64,000 bases of DNA from Bacilli bacterium (lineage in GTDB: Bacteria > Bacillota > Bacilli > Bacillales > Amphibacillaceae), in contig DUPD01000050.1 in the NCBI GenBank assembly GCA_012838505.1, positions 1-64,000 of the forward strand. The letters are read 5' to 3'. This document shows, piece after piece, positions 1-8,794 of this stretch. Each line of letters opens with the position of its first letter. Within the stretch, counting starts at the first letter, position 1. The position numbers and the translations under genes are program-made. The notes under the pieces are model-generated. The model made no database searches and was not told the DNA's origin. It saw nothing but the letters and a program-made list of their open reading frames with translations.

Positions 1-353
1 AGAATGCAAAATGGGAAAGTCAAAAAGAATATGTGAGAGAAAAGCTTTCAGATAAGAAGACAGGCGAAATCTATCGTAAACGTAAAATAGATGTAGAGCC
101 GTTCTTCGGATTTTTGAAGGCTAATTTGGGTTTCACTCGTTTATCTTTAAGAGGTCAATCCAAAGCGCACAATGAACTTGGATTTGCGTTATTGGCAGTG
201 AACTTAAGGAAGTTCACTGCCAATAACGTTAAAACTCCAATGAATCCAAATGATGATAAAAATAAAAATGGTTCTATTTACGACAAAACCGTAAGTAGAA
301 CCATTTTTTACTTAGTAAGACTAGTTATGTCCCAGCCTCTTTTATTTTGTTAA
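1..353 (+). mobile_element. IS1182-family DDE transposase, C-terminal part (runs off the left edge)
   Basis: Reading frame is open from base 3; '...YRKRKIDVEPFFGFLKANLGFTRLSLRGQSKAHNELGFALLAVNLRKF' is typical of IS1182-type transposase C-termini. Confidence 0.85.
268..306 (+). terminator. IS-end hairpin TGGTTCTATTTACGacaaaacCGTAAGTAGAACCA followed by T-run
   Basis: Inverted repeat plus T tract; near-identical copy at 22178-22217. Confidence 0.75.
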
Positions 354-356
354 CCT

Positions 357-462
357 AGTCCTCATGCTATCAACAAATCAAGCTAGAGGTTATGGTTGCG
401 GGTTAATCTATCCCCTTAACGATGAAAAGTAGAACTAAGGTCAACGATTAGACGCTAAGATG
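357..462. repeat. Two degenerate 53-nt tandem units, related to 5757-5915
   Basis: agtcctcatg...gggttaatct / atccccttaa...cgctaagatg; period 53, same family as the units after the ABC cassette. Confidence 0.5.
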
Positions 463-637
463 ATTTATCGAATCTAATGCAATCAATTTTTTAACTAATC
501 CTCATATTAAGACATCGGAAATAGCCTCGGTCTGATGTGCTAATCAAATTTAATCATTTTTTCGAAAAGATGTATAGTATAGTTATTGTATCAATCAGTT
601 TTTGACGGACAGAAGGGTTTTGAAAGGTGGGACGAAC

Positions 638-1318
638 TTGAAAATATTACTTGTAGAAGATGATAAAACAATTGCGTCAGGTCTGGAGTATTCATTACAA
701 CAGGATGGGTATCAGGTGGTTATTTGTTATGATGTGGAATCGGCTAAAAAAGTAATTACAGCTGAGTTGGAGCATTTTTCATTATGTCTGTTTGATTTAT
801 CGCTTCCAGATGGGAGTGGCTACGAGTTGTGCCAAATTGTCAAGGCGCGGGCTGATATACCGGTGATCTTTTTAACGGCTATGGATGAAGAAGTGAGTGT
901 TGTGATGGGGCTTGATATGGGAGCGGACGATTATATTACGAAGCCATTTCGGGTTCGGGAGTTATTATCAAGGATTAAATCTGTCTTGAGACGTTATCAA
1001 AAGCAGGTACAAACGAATATAGTCAACATCTCCAATGTTCAAATTAATACGCTTGAAGGGAAAGTATATAAAAACGGTGATGAGTTAACATTAACGGCTT
1101 TAGAGTATCGTTTGCTGCTTATTTTCGCGAATCATTTAGGACAGGTTCTTTCAAGAAATCAATTGTTGGAACAAATTTGGGATGTGGCGGGCGATTTTGT
1201 TAACGACAATACGTTAACGGTTTATATTAAACGCTTGCGGGAGAAGTTGGAGGATGATCCACAAAAACCAACGATTATAAAAACAGTCCGAGGTCTGGGA
1301 TATAGGGTAGGTGATTAA
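638..1318 (+). CDS. OmpR/PhoB-family response regulator
   Basis: LLVEDDKTIASGL..., LFDLSLPDGSGYELC, ADDYITKPF, C-terminal winged helix; TTG start at 638 with RBS aaaggtggg. Confidence 0.92.
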   Translation: MKILLVEDDKTIASGLEYSLQQDGYQVVICYDVESAKKVITAELEHFSLCLFDLSLPDGSGYELCQIVKARADIPVIFLTAMDEEVSVVMGLDMGADDYITKPFRVRELLSRIKSVLRRYQKQVQTNIVNISNVQINTLEGKVYKNGDELTLTALEYRLLLIFANHLGQVLSRNQLLEQIWDVAGDFVNDNTLTVYIKRLREKLEDDPQKPTIIKTVRGLGYRVGD

Positions 1319-2324
1319 TGTGCTGCGTAATCGAGAAATACGCGTTTTGTTTATTGCGATTATAGTGATTAGTATAACCATGATCACGTGTGTAGCATGG
1401 TTTCCTAAATCTGCTGTTATTGCGGTGATCATTGCGTCAATTTTAATTTTGATTACTGTTTTCAGATTCACATTTTGGCGGTATCGTGAAATTGAAAAGC
1501 TATCTTCTTATTTACAAAAAATCAGCAGTGGTGATTATATGCTTGATGTTCGGGATAATCACGAAGGTGAACTGAGTATTTTGAAAAACAATATATATAA
1601 AGTTACTTTAATGTTAGCGGAGAAAAGTGAATTGTTAAGGAAAGACAAAATTCATCTAACAGACGCGATCTCTGATATATCTCATCAGTTAAAAACACCA
1701 CTGACATCGATGACTGTCATGACTGATTTGTTGAGTGATGCAAAATTGCCAGCTGCTAAAAGAGTAGAATTCACCCACAACATCAGTACGCAATTAGAAA
1801 GAATCGAATGGCTAGTAACTTCTTTATTAAAACTTTCAAAAATTGATGCGGGAACAGTCACGTTTAAGCGAGACAAAATAAGTGTCAAAAATGTAATTGA
1901 AAAGGCATTAGATCCACTCAGAATACCGATTGAGATTAAAGAGCAGAATATTGTAGTCACAGGTGAAGAGGGAGTCAGCTTTGTAGGAGATCTGAATTGG
2001 ACGGTTGAGGCGCTCATTAATATTCTGAAAAATTGTGTCGAACACACGCCAGAAGGAGGCACAATTGAACTCTCATTCACTGAAAATATTCTTTATACGG
2101 AACTAATCGTTAAAGATAATGGCAAGGGCATTGCTAAGGAAGATCTTCCTTATTTGTTCAATCGATTTTTCAAAGGAAAAAATGCAAATGATGATAGCAT
2201 AGGAATAGGTATGGCAATGGCGTATTCGATTGTGACTAACCAAAATGGACATCTAGACGTCACAAGTGAACAAGGTAGAGGGACAATTTTTCGGATAAAA
2301 TTTTATCAACAAATCACTAAGTGA
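1311..2324 (+). CDS. Sensor histidine kinase with two TM helices and very short extracellular loop (intramembrane-sensing type)
   Basis: DAISDISHQLKTPLTSM H-box; NILKNCVEHTP N-box; DNGKGIAKEDLPYLFNRF; overlaps the RR gene. Confidence 0.9.
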   Translation: MINVLRNREIRVLFIAIIVISITMITCVAWFPKSAVIAVIIASILILITVFRFTFWRYREIEKLSSYLQKISSGDYMLDVRDNHEGELSILKNNIYKVTLMLAEKSELLRKDKIHLTDAISDISHQLKTPLTSMTVMTDLLSDAKLPAAKRVEFTHNISTQLERIEWLVTSLLKLSKIDAGTVTFKRDKISVKNVIEKALDPLRIPIEIKEQNIVVTGEEGVSFVGDLNWTVEALINILKNCVEHTPEGGTIELSFTENILYTELIVKDNGKGIAKEDLPYLFNRFFKGKNANDDSIGIGMAMAYSIVTNQNGHLDVTSEQGRGTIFRIKFYQQITK

Positions 2325-2331
2325 CTAAATT

Positions 2332-2359
2332 GTCACTTAAAAGTCACTCGAACGTCATT
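2332..2359 (+). promoter_or_regulatory. Three direct repeats GTCACT-n5-GTCACT-n5-GTCATT (11-bp period), putative response-regulator box upstream of ABC genes
   Basis: Repeats start at 2332, 2343 and 2354; lies between the HK stop and the ABC ATPase RBS. Confidence 0.6.
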
Positions 2360-2405
2360 TTAGGCAGATAAACTGAACTTAACACTTATTAATGGAGGTT
2401 AGCAA

Positions 2406-3089
2406 ATGGAAATTTTGAAAATAGAAAATCTGTCTAAAATTTATGGTAAGGGTGAAACGGCGGTTAAGGCGCTTGATAATGTTTCTTTTACGGTTCAAAA
2501 GGGGGAATTTGTTGCAATTATTGGCCCGTCAGGTTCTGGTAAATCGACGCTCTTACACTTGCTTGGGGGTGTTGATCGACCAACAAGTGGCAAGGTGTTT
2601 ATCGATAACACCGATATTTATGATTTAGACGAAACGCAACTTGCGATTTTTAGACGAAGACAAATCGGATTAATTTATCAGTTTTATAACTTGATTCCTG
2701 TCTTAACAGTCGAAGAAAATATTACTTTACCAATCTTATTGGATGGCCAAAAAGTTGATCAAAATCATTATAGTCAAGTAGTTGATACGCTCGGCCTAGA
2801 GGAAAGAATGGGTCATTTGCCAAATCAACTTTCAGGTGGACAGCAGCAAAGAGTTTCAATCGGACGGGCGCTAATAAACAATCCTGCCATCATACTGGCT
2901 GATGAGCCAACGGGAAACTTAGATAGTGAAAATAGTAAAGAAATCATTGATTTACTGAAACTATTTAATAAAACGTACAATCAAACATTAGTCATGATTA
3001 CCCATGATGAACGGATTGCGCTTCAGGCTGATCGCATTATTACGATTAAAGATGGTCAGATCGCCAAAGATGAGGTGGTTCGTCCATGA
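2406..3089 (+). CDS. ABC transporter ATP-binding protein (LolD/MacB/BceA-like)
   Basis: Walker A GPSGSGKST, signature LSGGQQQR, Walker B ILADEPTGNLD. Confidence 0.95.
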   Translation: MEILKIENLSKIYGKGETAVKALDNVSFTVQKGEFVAIIGPSGSGKSTLLHLLGGVDRPTSGKVFIDNTDIYDLDETQLAIFRRRQIGLIYQFYNLIPVLTVEENITLPILLDGQKVDQNHYSQVVDTLGLEERMGHLPNQLSGGQQQRVSIGRALINNPAIILADEPTGNLDSENSKEIIDLLKLFNKTYNQTLVMITHDERIALQADRIITIKDGQIAKDEVVRP

Positions 3090-5659
3090 ATATCATTAGC
3101 AAATTAACACTACGTCATTTGAAGGAGAACAAGCGCAGAACACTTGTCACCATTATTGGTGTGATTATTTCTGTTGCGATGTTAACGGCGGTTTCGACGC
3201 TTGGCGTTTCGTTTATGGCATTGTTTCAGCAACAAGAAATAGCCAATACTGGTGAGTGGCATGCACTTTATCGTGATGTCAATGAAGAGCAATTAGCAAT
3301 GATTCATGCCGATGACAACACAGAGTCAATTATTCTGTCAAGAGATGCGGGCTATGCTAATTTGAAAGGCAGTGAAAATAATTATAAGCCTTATTTATTC
3401 GTTAGAGAATATAATGAGAGCGGTTTTGAGAAATTTCCGATTGATTTAATTGAAGGAAGACTCCCGAGAAATGAAACTGAGCTAATCATTTCAAAACATA
3501 TTGAAACGAACGGAAAAGTTAACTTTGAGCTAGGTGAGACAATCAATTTAGCCATTGGTGAGCGTCAGGTTGCTTTAAATGACGATTATTTAGATCAATC
3601 ACGATCACTGAGAACCGATGGCGATCTAAATGTCGAAACGTTATCGGATCAACAAACAAAACAATTTACTATTGTCGGTGTGATGGCGCGTCCGAGCTGG
3701 GAACCGATTGTTGCCCCAGGTTATACGGTCTTGACTTATTTATCTGAGGACTACTTAACGAGTAGTGAACCGGTCAACGTCTCAGTTGTATGGAATAAAA
3801 TTAATCGATCAGCTCTAGAAAATGCTGAGAAACTCGGGCAGCAATTGAATATAGACGCATATTCATTTAACAGTAATTTGTTACGCTATTATGGTGTGAT
3901 TAATCAGGGCAACCTAAGAGCGACACTCTTTTCCTTAGTAGGAATTATCATGAGCGTGATTGTTGTTGGTTCAGTTTCGCTTATTTATAATGCATTCGCG
4001 ATTTCTGTCTCAGAGCGTTCCCGACATTTAGGAATGTTATCAAGCGTCGGGGCAACAGAAAAACAAAAACGTAATTCGGTCTTTTTCGAAGGAGCTGTTA
4101 TTGGATTGATTAGTATTCCACTTGGGATTATCAGTGGCTTAGTCGGTATCGGGATCACCTTTTATTTTATTAATGACCTGATTTTAGAAACGCTAGACAT
4201 GACTGGGACACTAAAAGTGGTTGTGACACCAATGTCGATTATTCTTGCTTGTGCCGTTTCACTGTTAACGATTTTTATTTCAACCTATATCCCAGCCAAG
4301 AGAGCTTCAAAAGTCTCAGCAATTGATGCAATTAGACAAACGATGGATGTCAAAACAACAAGTAAAAAGTTGAAGACATCTCGGCTCGTTCGGAAGCTAT
4401 TTGGTATTGAAGCGGAGTTTGGTTTGAAAAACTTGAAAAGGAATAAACGCAGATATTCAGTTGTTGTCTTTTCTTTAGTCGTTAGTATCGTTTTATTTTT
4501 AACAGTTAGCTTCTTTACTGACCAAATTAGAAAAACAGCAGGCTATACTCAAAGTGGATTTAATTATGATATTTCGTTGGAATCTTATATTAGAGATGGC
4601 AGTGCCCATCAATTTAGTGATACTTTTATTGATTCCGTGACATCTATTGACGAAATAACTGACGATAGCTTTATTCAAGAAGTATACTTAGAAACAAACT
4701 TGAAATCAAATCAAATCCCTGATGAATTTGATCTATTCGATCAAGAGGATGAATATCATTTTGGAATTGACATGTATGTGTTAGATAAAGAAAGTTTACA
4801 GACCTATGCTGAGGAGATTGGTGTAGATGAAGCCGAGTTAATAGATGAAAATAAAATGACCGGTATTATTATTAATCGAGCGCTGGCTACAGGAGAAAAA
4901 TATGGAGAGACAACAGCAATTCAAATGATCCCTGGAGAATCGCTTGAAATTATTTATGATGATTGGCAAGCAGATAACAAGATTGCTCTCGGTGATTTAG
5001 AAGTTGTTGCCTTAACAGACAAGATCCCACTCGGTGTTCGAGTAAACTATCAACATAATTTAAATATCATTGTTTCTGAAGAGACATTTAGTCAGTTAAA
5101 TAAAGCGGATCAAATTACAGAAGTATTATATGCCTTATATCTAACTAGTTCGGATCCGTTAGCTGTTCATGAAAAATTAGAGGAGTTAAAAGAAAGTAAT
5201 ATGTATATTTACAATCATCATAGAGCAAGACAAGAAGAAGAACGATCCTTATTACTGATTTCTGTCTTTATTTACGGATTTATTATTTTAATCACGGCCA
5301 TTTCAGTGGCAAATATATTTAACACAATATCGACAAGTATTTCATTAAGAAAACAGGAATTTGCGATGCTTAAATCGGTCGGTATGACACCAAAAGGCTT
5401 TAACAAAATGATTAATTACGAAAGTATTTTCTATGGGATCAAAGCATTGTTGTACGGGCTACCAATTAGTCTTGCTGTGATGTATCTAATTTATCTAGCT
5501 ATGGATGTATCATTTGAGTATCCTTTTGAAATACCGTGGCTAACAATTCTCTATACATTTATCGCTGTATTTTTCATCGTTGGTTCAGCAATGCTCTACT
5601 CCGGATCAAAAGTTAAAAAAGAAAACATTATTGACGGTTTGAAGCAGGAGAACCTATAG
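3086..5659 (+). CDS. FtsX-like ABC transporter permease (857 aa, two FtsX modules)
   Basis: N-terminal TM + large extracellular domain; duplicated FtsX blocks (RSRHLGMLSSVGAT, KQEFAMLKSVGMT); overlaps the ATPase gene. Confidence 0.92.
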   Translation: MNIISKLTLRHLKENKRRTLVTIIGVIISVAMLTAVSTLGVSFMALFQQQEIANTGEWHALYRDVNEEQLAMIHADDNTESIILSRDAGYANLKGSENNYKPYLFVREYNESGFEKFPIDLIEGRLPRNETELIISKHIETNGKVNFELGETINLAIGERQVALNDDYLDQSRSLRTDGDLNVETLSDQQTKQFTIVGVMARPSWEPIVAPGYTVLTYLSEDYLTSSEPVNVSVVWNKINRSALENAEKLGQQLNIDAYSFNSNLLRYYGVINQGNLRATLFSLVGIIMSVIVVGSVSLIYNAFAISVSERSRHLGMLSSVGATEKQKRNSVFFEGAVIGLISIPLGIISGLVGIGITFYFINDLILETLDMTGTLKVVVTPMSIILACAVSLLTIFISTYIPAKRASKVSAIDAIRQTMDVKTTSKKLKTSRLVRKLFGIEAEFGLKNLKRNKRRYSVVVFSLVVSIVLFLTVSFFTDQIRKTAGYTQSGFNYDISLESYIRDGSAHQFSDTFIDSVTSIDEITDDSFIQEVYLETNLKSNQIPDEFDLFDQEDEYHFGIDMYVLDKESLQTYAEEIGVDEAELIDENKMTGIIINRALATGEKYGETTAIQMIPGESLEIIYDDWQADNKIALGDLEVVALTDKIPLGVRVNYQHNLNIIVSEETFSQLNKADQITEVLYALYLTSSDPLAVHEKLEELKESNMYIYNHHRARQEEERSLLLISVFIYGFIILITAISVANIFNTISTSISLRKQEFAMLKSVGMTPKGFNKMINYESIFYGIKALLYGLPISLAVMYLIYLAMDVSFEYPFEIPWLTILYTFIAVFFIVGSAMLYSGSKVKKENIIDGLKQENL

Positions 5660-5679
5660 AGAATATACTGTAAACTAAA

Positions 5680-5720
5680 AAAGTGTCAGTCCTTTTAAAT
5701 CGAAAAAGGGCTGACACTTT
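5680..5720 (+). terminator. Rho-independent terminator
   Basis: aagtgtcagtcctttt / aaaagggctgacacttt inverted repeat. Confidence 0.75.
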
Positions 5721-5756
5721 AGTTTTTCATTTACGAATAGATCAAGCTTATAAACT

Positions 5757-5915
5757 TGCCCTGATACGACAAGAAACAACGCTTTATGGTTAAGATTAGC
5801 CTCTAATCTATCCCTTATAAGGCAAAAACTATCGCTGTTAGGTCACGAATAACCCCTAATCTTGCCCTCAAGTAGGCAGGGTCTATCATTATAGGTAATG
5901 ATTAGCCGGTTATTT
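5757..5915. repeat. Three 53-nt degenerate tandem units
   Basis: Units 5757-5809, 5810-5862 and 5863-5915 are each 53 nt by hand count, sharing [tg/at]ccct...taggt...gattagcc..ctaatct. Confidence 0.65.
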
Positions 5916-5949
5916 CCTAAATTCTGTTCAGGTAATCCAACCGACAACC

Positions 5950-6465
5950 TTATTTTCTCAAATCAATCTTCTTATTCACAAAATACATAATAAACCCACC
6001 AATGGTCATTGAAACAACTTGTCCACCAGCTATCGTCAGATACATGAACCAAAAAGAAACCGGCTCTTCAGAAATAAAATAAATTTCCCCAGCAATCGTA
6101 AACATCGACACGACAACAATTGCCGCCATGACAACCATTTTCGCTTTTAAATTTTTCATCCGTTTCGTAGCTGCTCTTGAAATCACTAAGACAAGGAAGG
6201 TAGACAATCCACCGACAACAACATCGATTAACCCAAAAGGTGAAAAGAAGTTAACAATCACAACACCTAATGTCACCGCAATCACATAACGTTTATGAAA
6301 TAGTGCAAGGTAATTAAACATTTCGGAAAGTCTAAATTGGATTGGACCAAAACCAACAGGGGCAACCACAAGTGTGATCACAATGTAAAGAGCTGCAATT
6401 AGGCCCATTTTTGCTAATTCTTGGACAGGCGTCCGTGAGGTTTGTTGCTTAATATTTTTTTCCAT
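5950..6465 (-). CDS. queT: QueT family queuosine-precursor transporter
   Basis: GLIAALYIVITLVVAPVGFGPIQFRLSEMFNYLALFHKRYVIAVTLGVVIVNFFSPFGLIDVVVGG. Confidence 0.9.
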   Translation of the reverse strand: MEKNIKQQTSRTPVQELAKMGLIAALYIVITLVVAPVGFGPIQFRLSEMFNYLALFHKRYVIAVTLGVVIVNFFSPFGLIDVVVGGLSTFLVLVISRAATKRMKNLKAKMVVMAAIVVVSMFTIAGEIYFISEEPVSFWFMYLTIAGGQVVSMTIGGFIMYFVNKKIDLRK

Positions 6466-6474
6466 AAAAAAATT

Positions 6475-6558
6475 CTCCTTTGTAAAATAGTATCTGCTAT
6501 TTTAGTAATAACTATGGCCAAAGGATGAGAGCAGATTTGCTCTAACGAAGTGCCATAG
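6475..6558 (-). ncRNA. preQ1-II-like riboswitch (COG4708 RNA architecture) upstream of queT
   Basis: Minus strand: CTATGGC...GCCATAG stem; loop TCCTTTG complementary to RBS CAAAGGA; linker TTATTACT; AAAATAG/CTATTTT hairpin immediately before ACAAAGGAG. Confidence 0.72.
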
Positions 6559-6585
6559 TGCAAGCTTAAAAAAACTCGCCTGATA

Positions 6586-6614
6586 AGTATACCAAAGTCA
6601 GTCCTAATCTGCAA
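6586..6614 (-). promoter_or_regulatory. sigma-A promoter for queT leader
   Basis: Minus strand TTGCAG-17-TATACT. Confidence 0.65.
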
Positions 6615-6616
6615 GG

Positions 6617-7360
6617 CTATTTCATAATCCAGCCACCATCGATTGGGATCACTGCACCATGAATATAGTCAGCCTTGTCACTAGCAATAAATAAAGTCAA
6701 GTCAGCGACCTCTTCAGGCTTTGCCCAGCGCCCCGCAGGCGTCTCATCCGCAACCCACTTTGCCATTTTACCATCACCAGCAAAATCAGCCGCATTCATT
6801 GGTGTTTCAATCGCGCCAGGTGCAATCGCATTTGCCCGAATCCCGTCACGAATGTAATCATAATCAAGCTGCTTCGTGTAACCAATAATCCCATGCTTTG
6901 AAGCGGTATATGCAGCCCCGCCGCCACCAGCGACAAGTCCAGCAATTGATGTCATATTTATAATACAACCTTTTTTCAGCGCTAACATCTGAGGCAAAAC
7001 CGCATTCGTGACCAAGTACGTTCCCTTTAAGTTCGTATTGATAATCTGATCCCACAACGCCTCACTCGTGTCTAAAGTTTTTGCATAACCATCAAGAATT
7101 CCGGCCGTATTGAGTAAAATATCAATTGCGCCAAACTGCTTAACCGCCTGCTCGACAGCCTGCTTATCCGCCACATCAGCAATCTGATACTGCAAAAATT
7201 CACCATAGTTTTTTTGCAGATTAAGCAAGTTATCATCTTTAATGTCGATGGCGAATACGTTCGCACCATGTTTAAGAAAGCCTTTAGCCTGTGCGTAGCC
7301 AATCCCTGAATTTGCCCCTGTAATCAAAACGTTCTTTCCTAAAAATTCTTGCTCTGACAT
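6617..7360 (-). CDS. SDR family NAD(P)-dependent oxidoreductase (FabG-like)
   Basis: NVLITGANSGIGYAQA, YTASKHGIIGYTK, C-terminal IPIDGGW. Confidence 0.93.
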   Translation of the reverse strand: MSEQEFLGKNVLITGANSGIGYAQAKGFLKHGANVFAIDIKDDNLLNLQKNYGEFLQYQIADVADKQAVEQAVKQFGAIDILLNTAGILDGYAKTLDTSEALWDQIINTNLKGTYLVTNAVLPQMLALKKGCIINMTSIAGLVAGGGGAAYTASKHGIIGYTKQLDYDYIRDGIRANAIAPGAIETPMNAADFAGDGKMAKWVADETPAGRWAKPEEVADLTLFIASDKADYIHGAVIPIDGGWIMK

Positions 7361-7380
7361 GTCCTCACCTCATAAAAAAA

Positions 7381-7399
7381 GTCCAGACAAGTGCTGGAC
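7381..7399 (-). terminator. Hairpin terminator
   Basis: gtccag-acaagtg-ctggac flanked by A/T runs. Confidence 0.6.
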
Positions 7400-7408
7400 G
7401 TGATTTTT

Positions 7409-7630
7409 TTACTCAACAATTTCCCAATCATCTGCAAGTAGGTCACAAACAGTTGGTGTAAACATTGTATAGCCTTCACCTCTGACATTAATTAAAAAGT
7501 AAGGGTTTAAGTCTTCACCTTCAAAGGTTGTTTTGTCAACTAATTTTACATAAAGTTCTGCTCCTGGCCATCCCGAGCGAATCACCTTTTCACCAGCTTT
7601 TAATCGTGGCAATACTTCTTCGAATGTCAT
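7409..7630 (-). CDS. DUF2829 domain protein (Thoeris anti-defence Tad2-like)
   Basis: 73 aa; F.EVLPRLKAGEKVIRSGWPG...FTPTVCDLLADDWEIVE matches the DUF2829 pattern. Confidence 0.8.
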   Translation of the reverse strand: MTFEEVLPRLKAGEKVIRSGWPGAELYVKLVDKTTFEGEDLNPYFLINVRGEGYTMFTPTVCDLLADDWEIVE

Positions 7631-7780
7631 TTAAGATCCTCCTATCATATGCTATTAAAATTATAAGCGAAATAAGCAGGAAAGACAATTGAACCGCAGT
7701 TAACAAAGTTAGAATGTATAATAATTTCATACAATTAATATGTGGAAGAGTCGATAAAGAGTGGAAATTGAGACTAAAAA

Positions 7781-7811
7781 ACACCACGCTAGCTAAATTC
7801 TAGTGTGGTGT
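7781..7811 (-). terminator. Terminator downstream of ECF S-component gene
   Basis: acaccacgctag-ctaaatt-ctagtgtggtgt. Confidence 0.65.
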
Positions 7812-7820
7812 TCTGATGAG

Positions 7821-8318
7821 TTAAATGTTAATTTTCGTCCTTTCAAAAATTGATTTAATTGGCTGATATAGGATTAAGGTAATGACGACATTTCCGACTG
7901 CATGGTACGTATCAAACGGGACGCCGGCAAGATAATAAGCCCAAAAATTCCCGAAGATAATATATTCAGCAAGAGACATAATAACGCCATGAAAATAACC
8001 AGATAATCCACTAATTCCGGCTAAAAAGTAAATGAAATATTTTTTGTCTTTTAAAAAATAAAAACTACCAGCAATTAAAGCAATTAAAGAAAAGGAGATA
8101 GCCTGTGGAAATGTCCAAGTGCCAAACCCTAAATACAGATTGCTTACAATTATACTTATTGTTGCCACAATAACCCCGTTAGTTCTACCCATGAGCACAG
8201 CTGTGATGATCACAATTGTTGTTAGTGGTTGAACATTTGGAATAAATGTCATATATATTCTTCCAATAACAGCAATGCTCACAAGCATCGATAACATTGT
8301 TATTTTACGGACCGTCAT
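7821..8318 (-). CDS. ECF transporter S component (putative cobalamin/related substrate)
   Basis: Six-TM S-component-like protein; next to DUF4430 lipoprotein and nrdJ. Confidence 0.75.
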   Translation of the reverse strand: MTVRKITMLSMLVSIAVIGRIYMTFIPNVQPLTTIVIITAVLMGRTNGVIVATISIIVSNLYLGFGTWTFPQAISFSLIALIAGSFYFLKDKKYFIYFLAGISGLSGYFHGVIMSLAEYIIFGNFWAYYLAGVPFDTYHAVGNVVITLILYQPIKSIFERTKINI

Positions 8319-8327
8319 CGTCTGATT

Positions 8328-8729
8328 TTATTCCCAACTGTGAAAATCAAATTCGATCACATCGCCATCTTCGATGATATAATCTTCCGCTCCGGTCATG
8401 GCATGTTCTCCGTTAATTGTATAGAGCCATGCGTAAGTCTGTCCATCCTCTGCTTCAATTCCATTAATCGAGGAAATGAATCCACCGTCGTTGACAACCT
8501 CAAAATTATCTTCCATAAGCGTCATTAAATTCGTTCCTGCTTCAACAGCCAATTCTTCTTCAGCGATAATCTCTTCGCCATTTTCAAGTGAGAGTATAAT
8601 CTCAACTTGAATCTCGGCTTGTTCGGTTTCTGAAACATTCGGCTCAACGTTAGTTGAATCACAACCAACTAAGACACCAACAGCAAGGATCATTGCGAAT
8701 AATAATTTACGTAATTTCATGTTTATCAT
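8328..8729 (-). CDS. DUF4430 domain lipoprotein (transcobalamin-like fold)
   Basis: Signal peptide with lipobox GVLVGC; AGTNLMTLMED...SINGIEAEDGQTYAWLYTING. Confidence 0.82.
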   Translation of the reverse strand: MINMKLRKLLFAMILAVGVLVGCDSTNVEPNVSETEQAEIQVEIILSLENGEEIIAEEELAVEAGTNLMTLMEDNFEVVNDGGFISSINGIEAEDGQTYAWLYTINGEHAMTGAEDYIIEDGDVIEFDFHSWE

Positions 8730-8751
8730 CTCCTAAAAAAGTCTTTTTTAT

Positions 8752-8779
8752 AGATGGTGCCATTTGACTGACACCATCT
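8752..8779 (-). terminator. Terminator downstream of nrdJ
   Basis: agatggtg / caccatct inverted repeat followed by U-rich tract on the minus strand. Confidence 0.65.
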
Positions 8780-8794
8780 ACGAATCATTATTAT

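Noticed and set aside
1685-2080. Antisense ORF opposite the histidine kinase
   Set aside because: Overlaps a confidently assigned kinase on the other strand; low-complexity Ser/Thr-rich translation with no recognisable domain.
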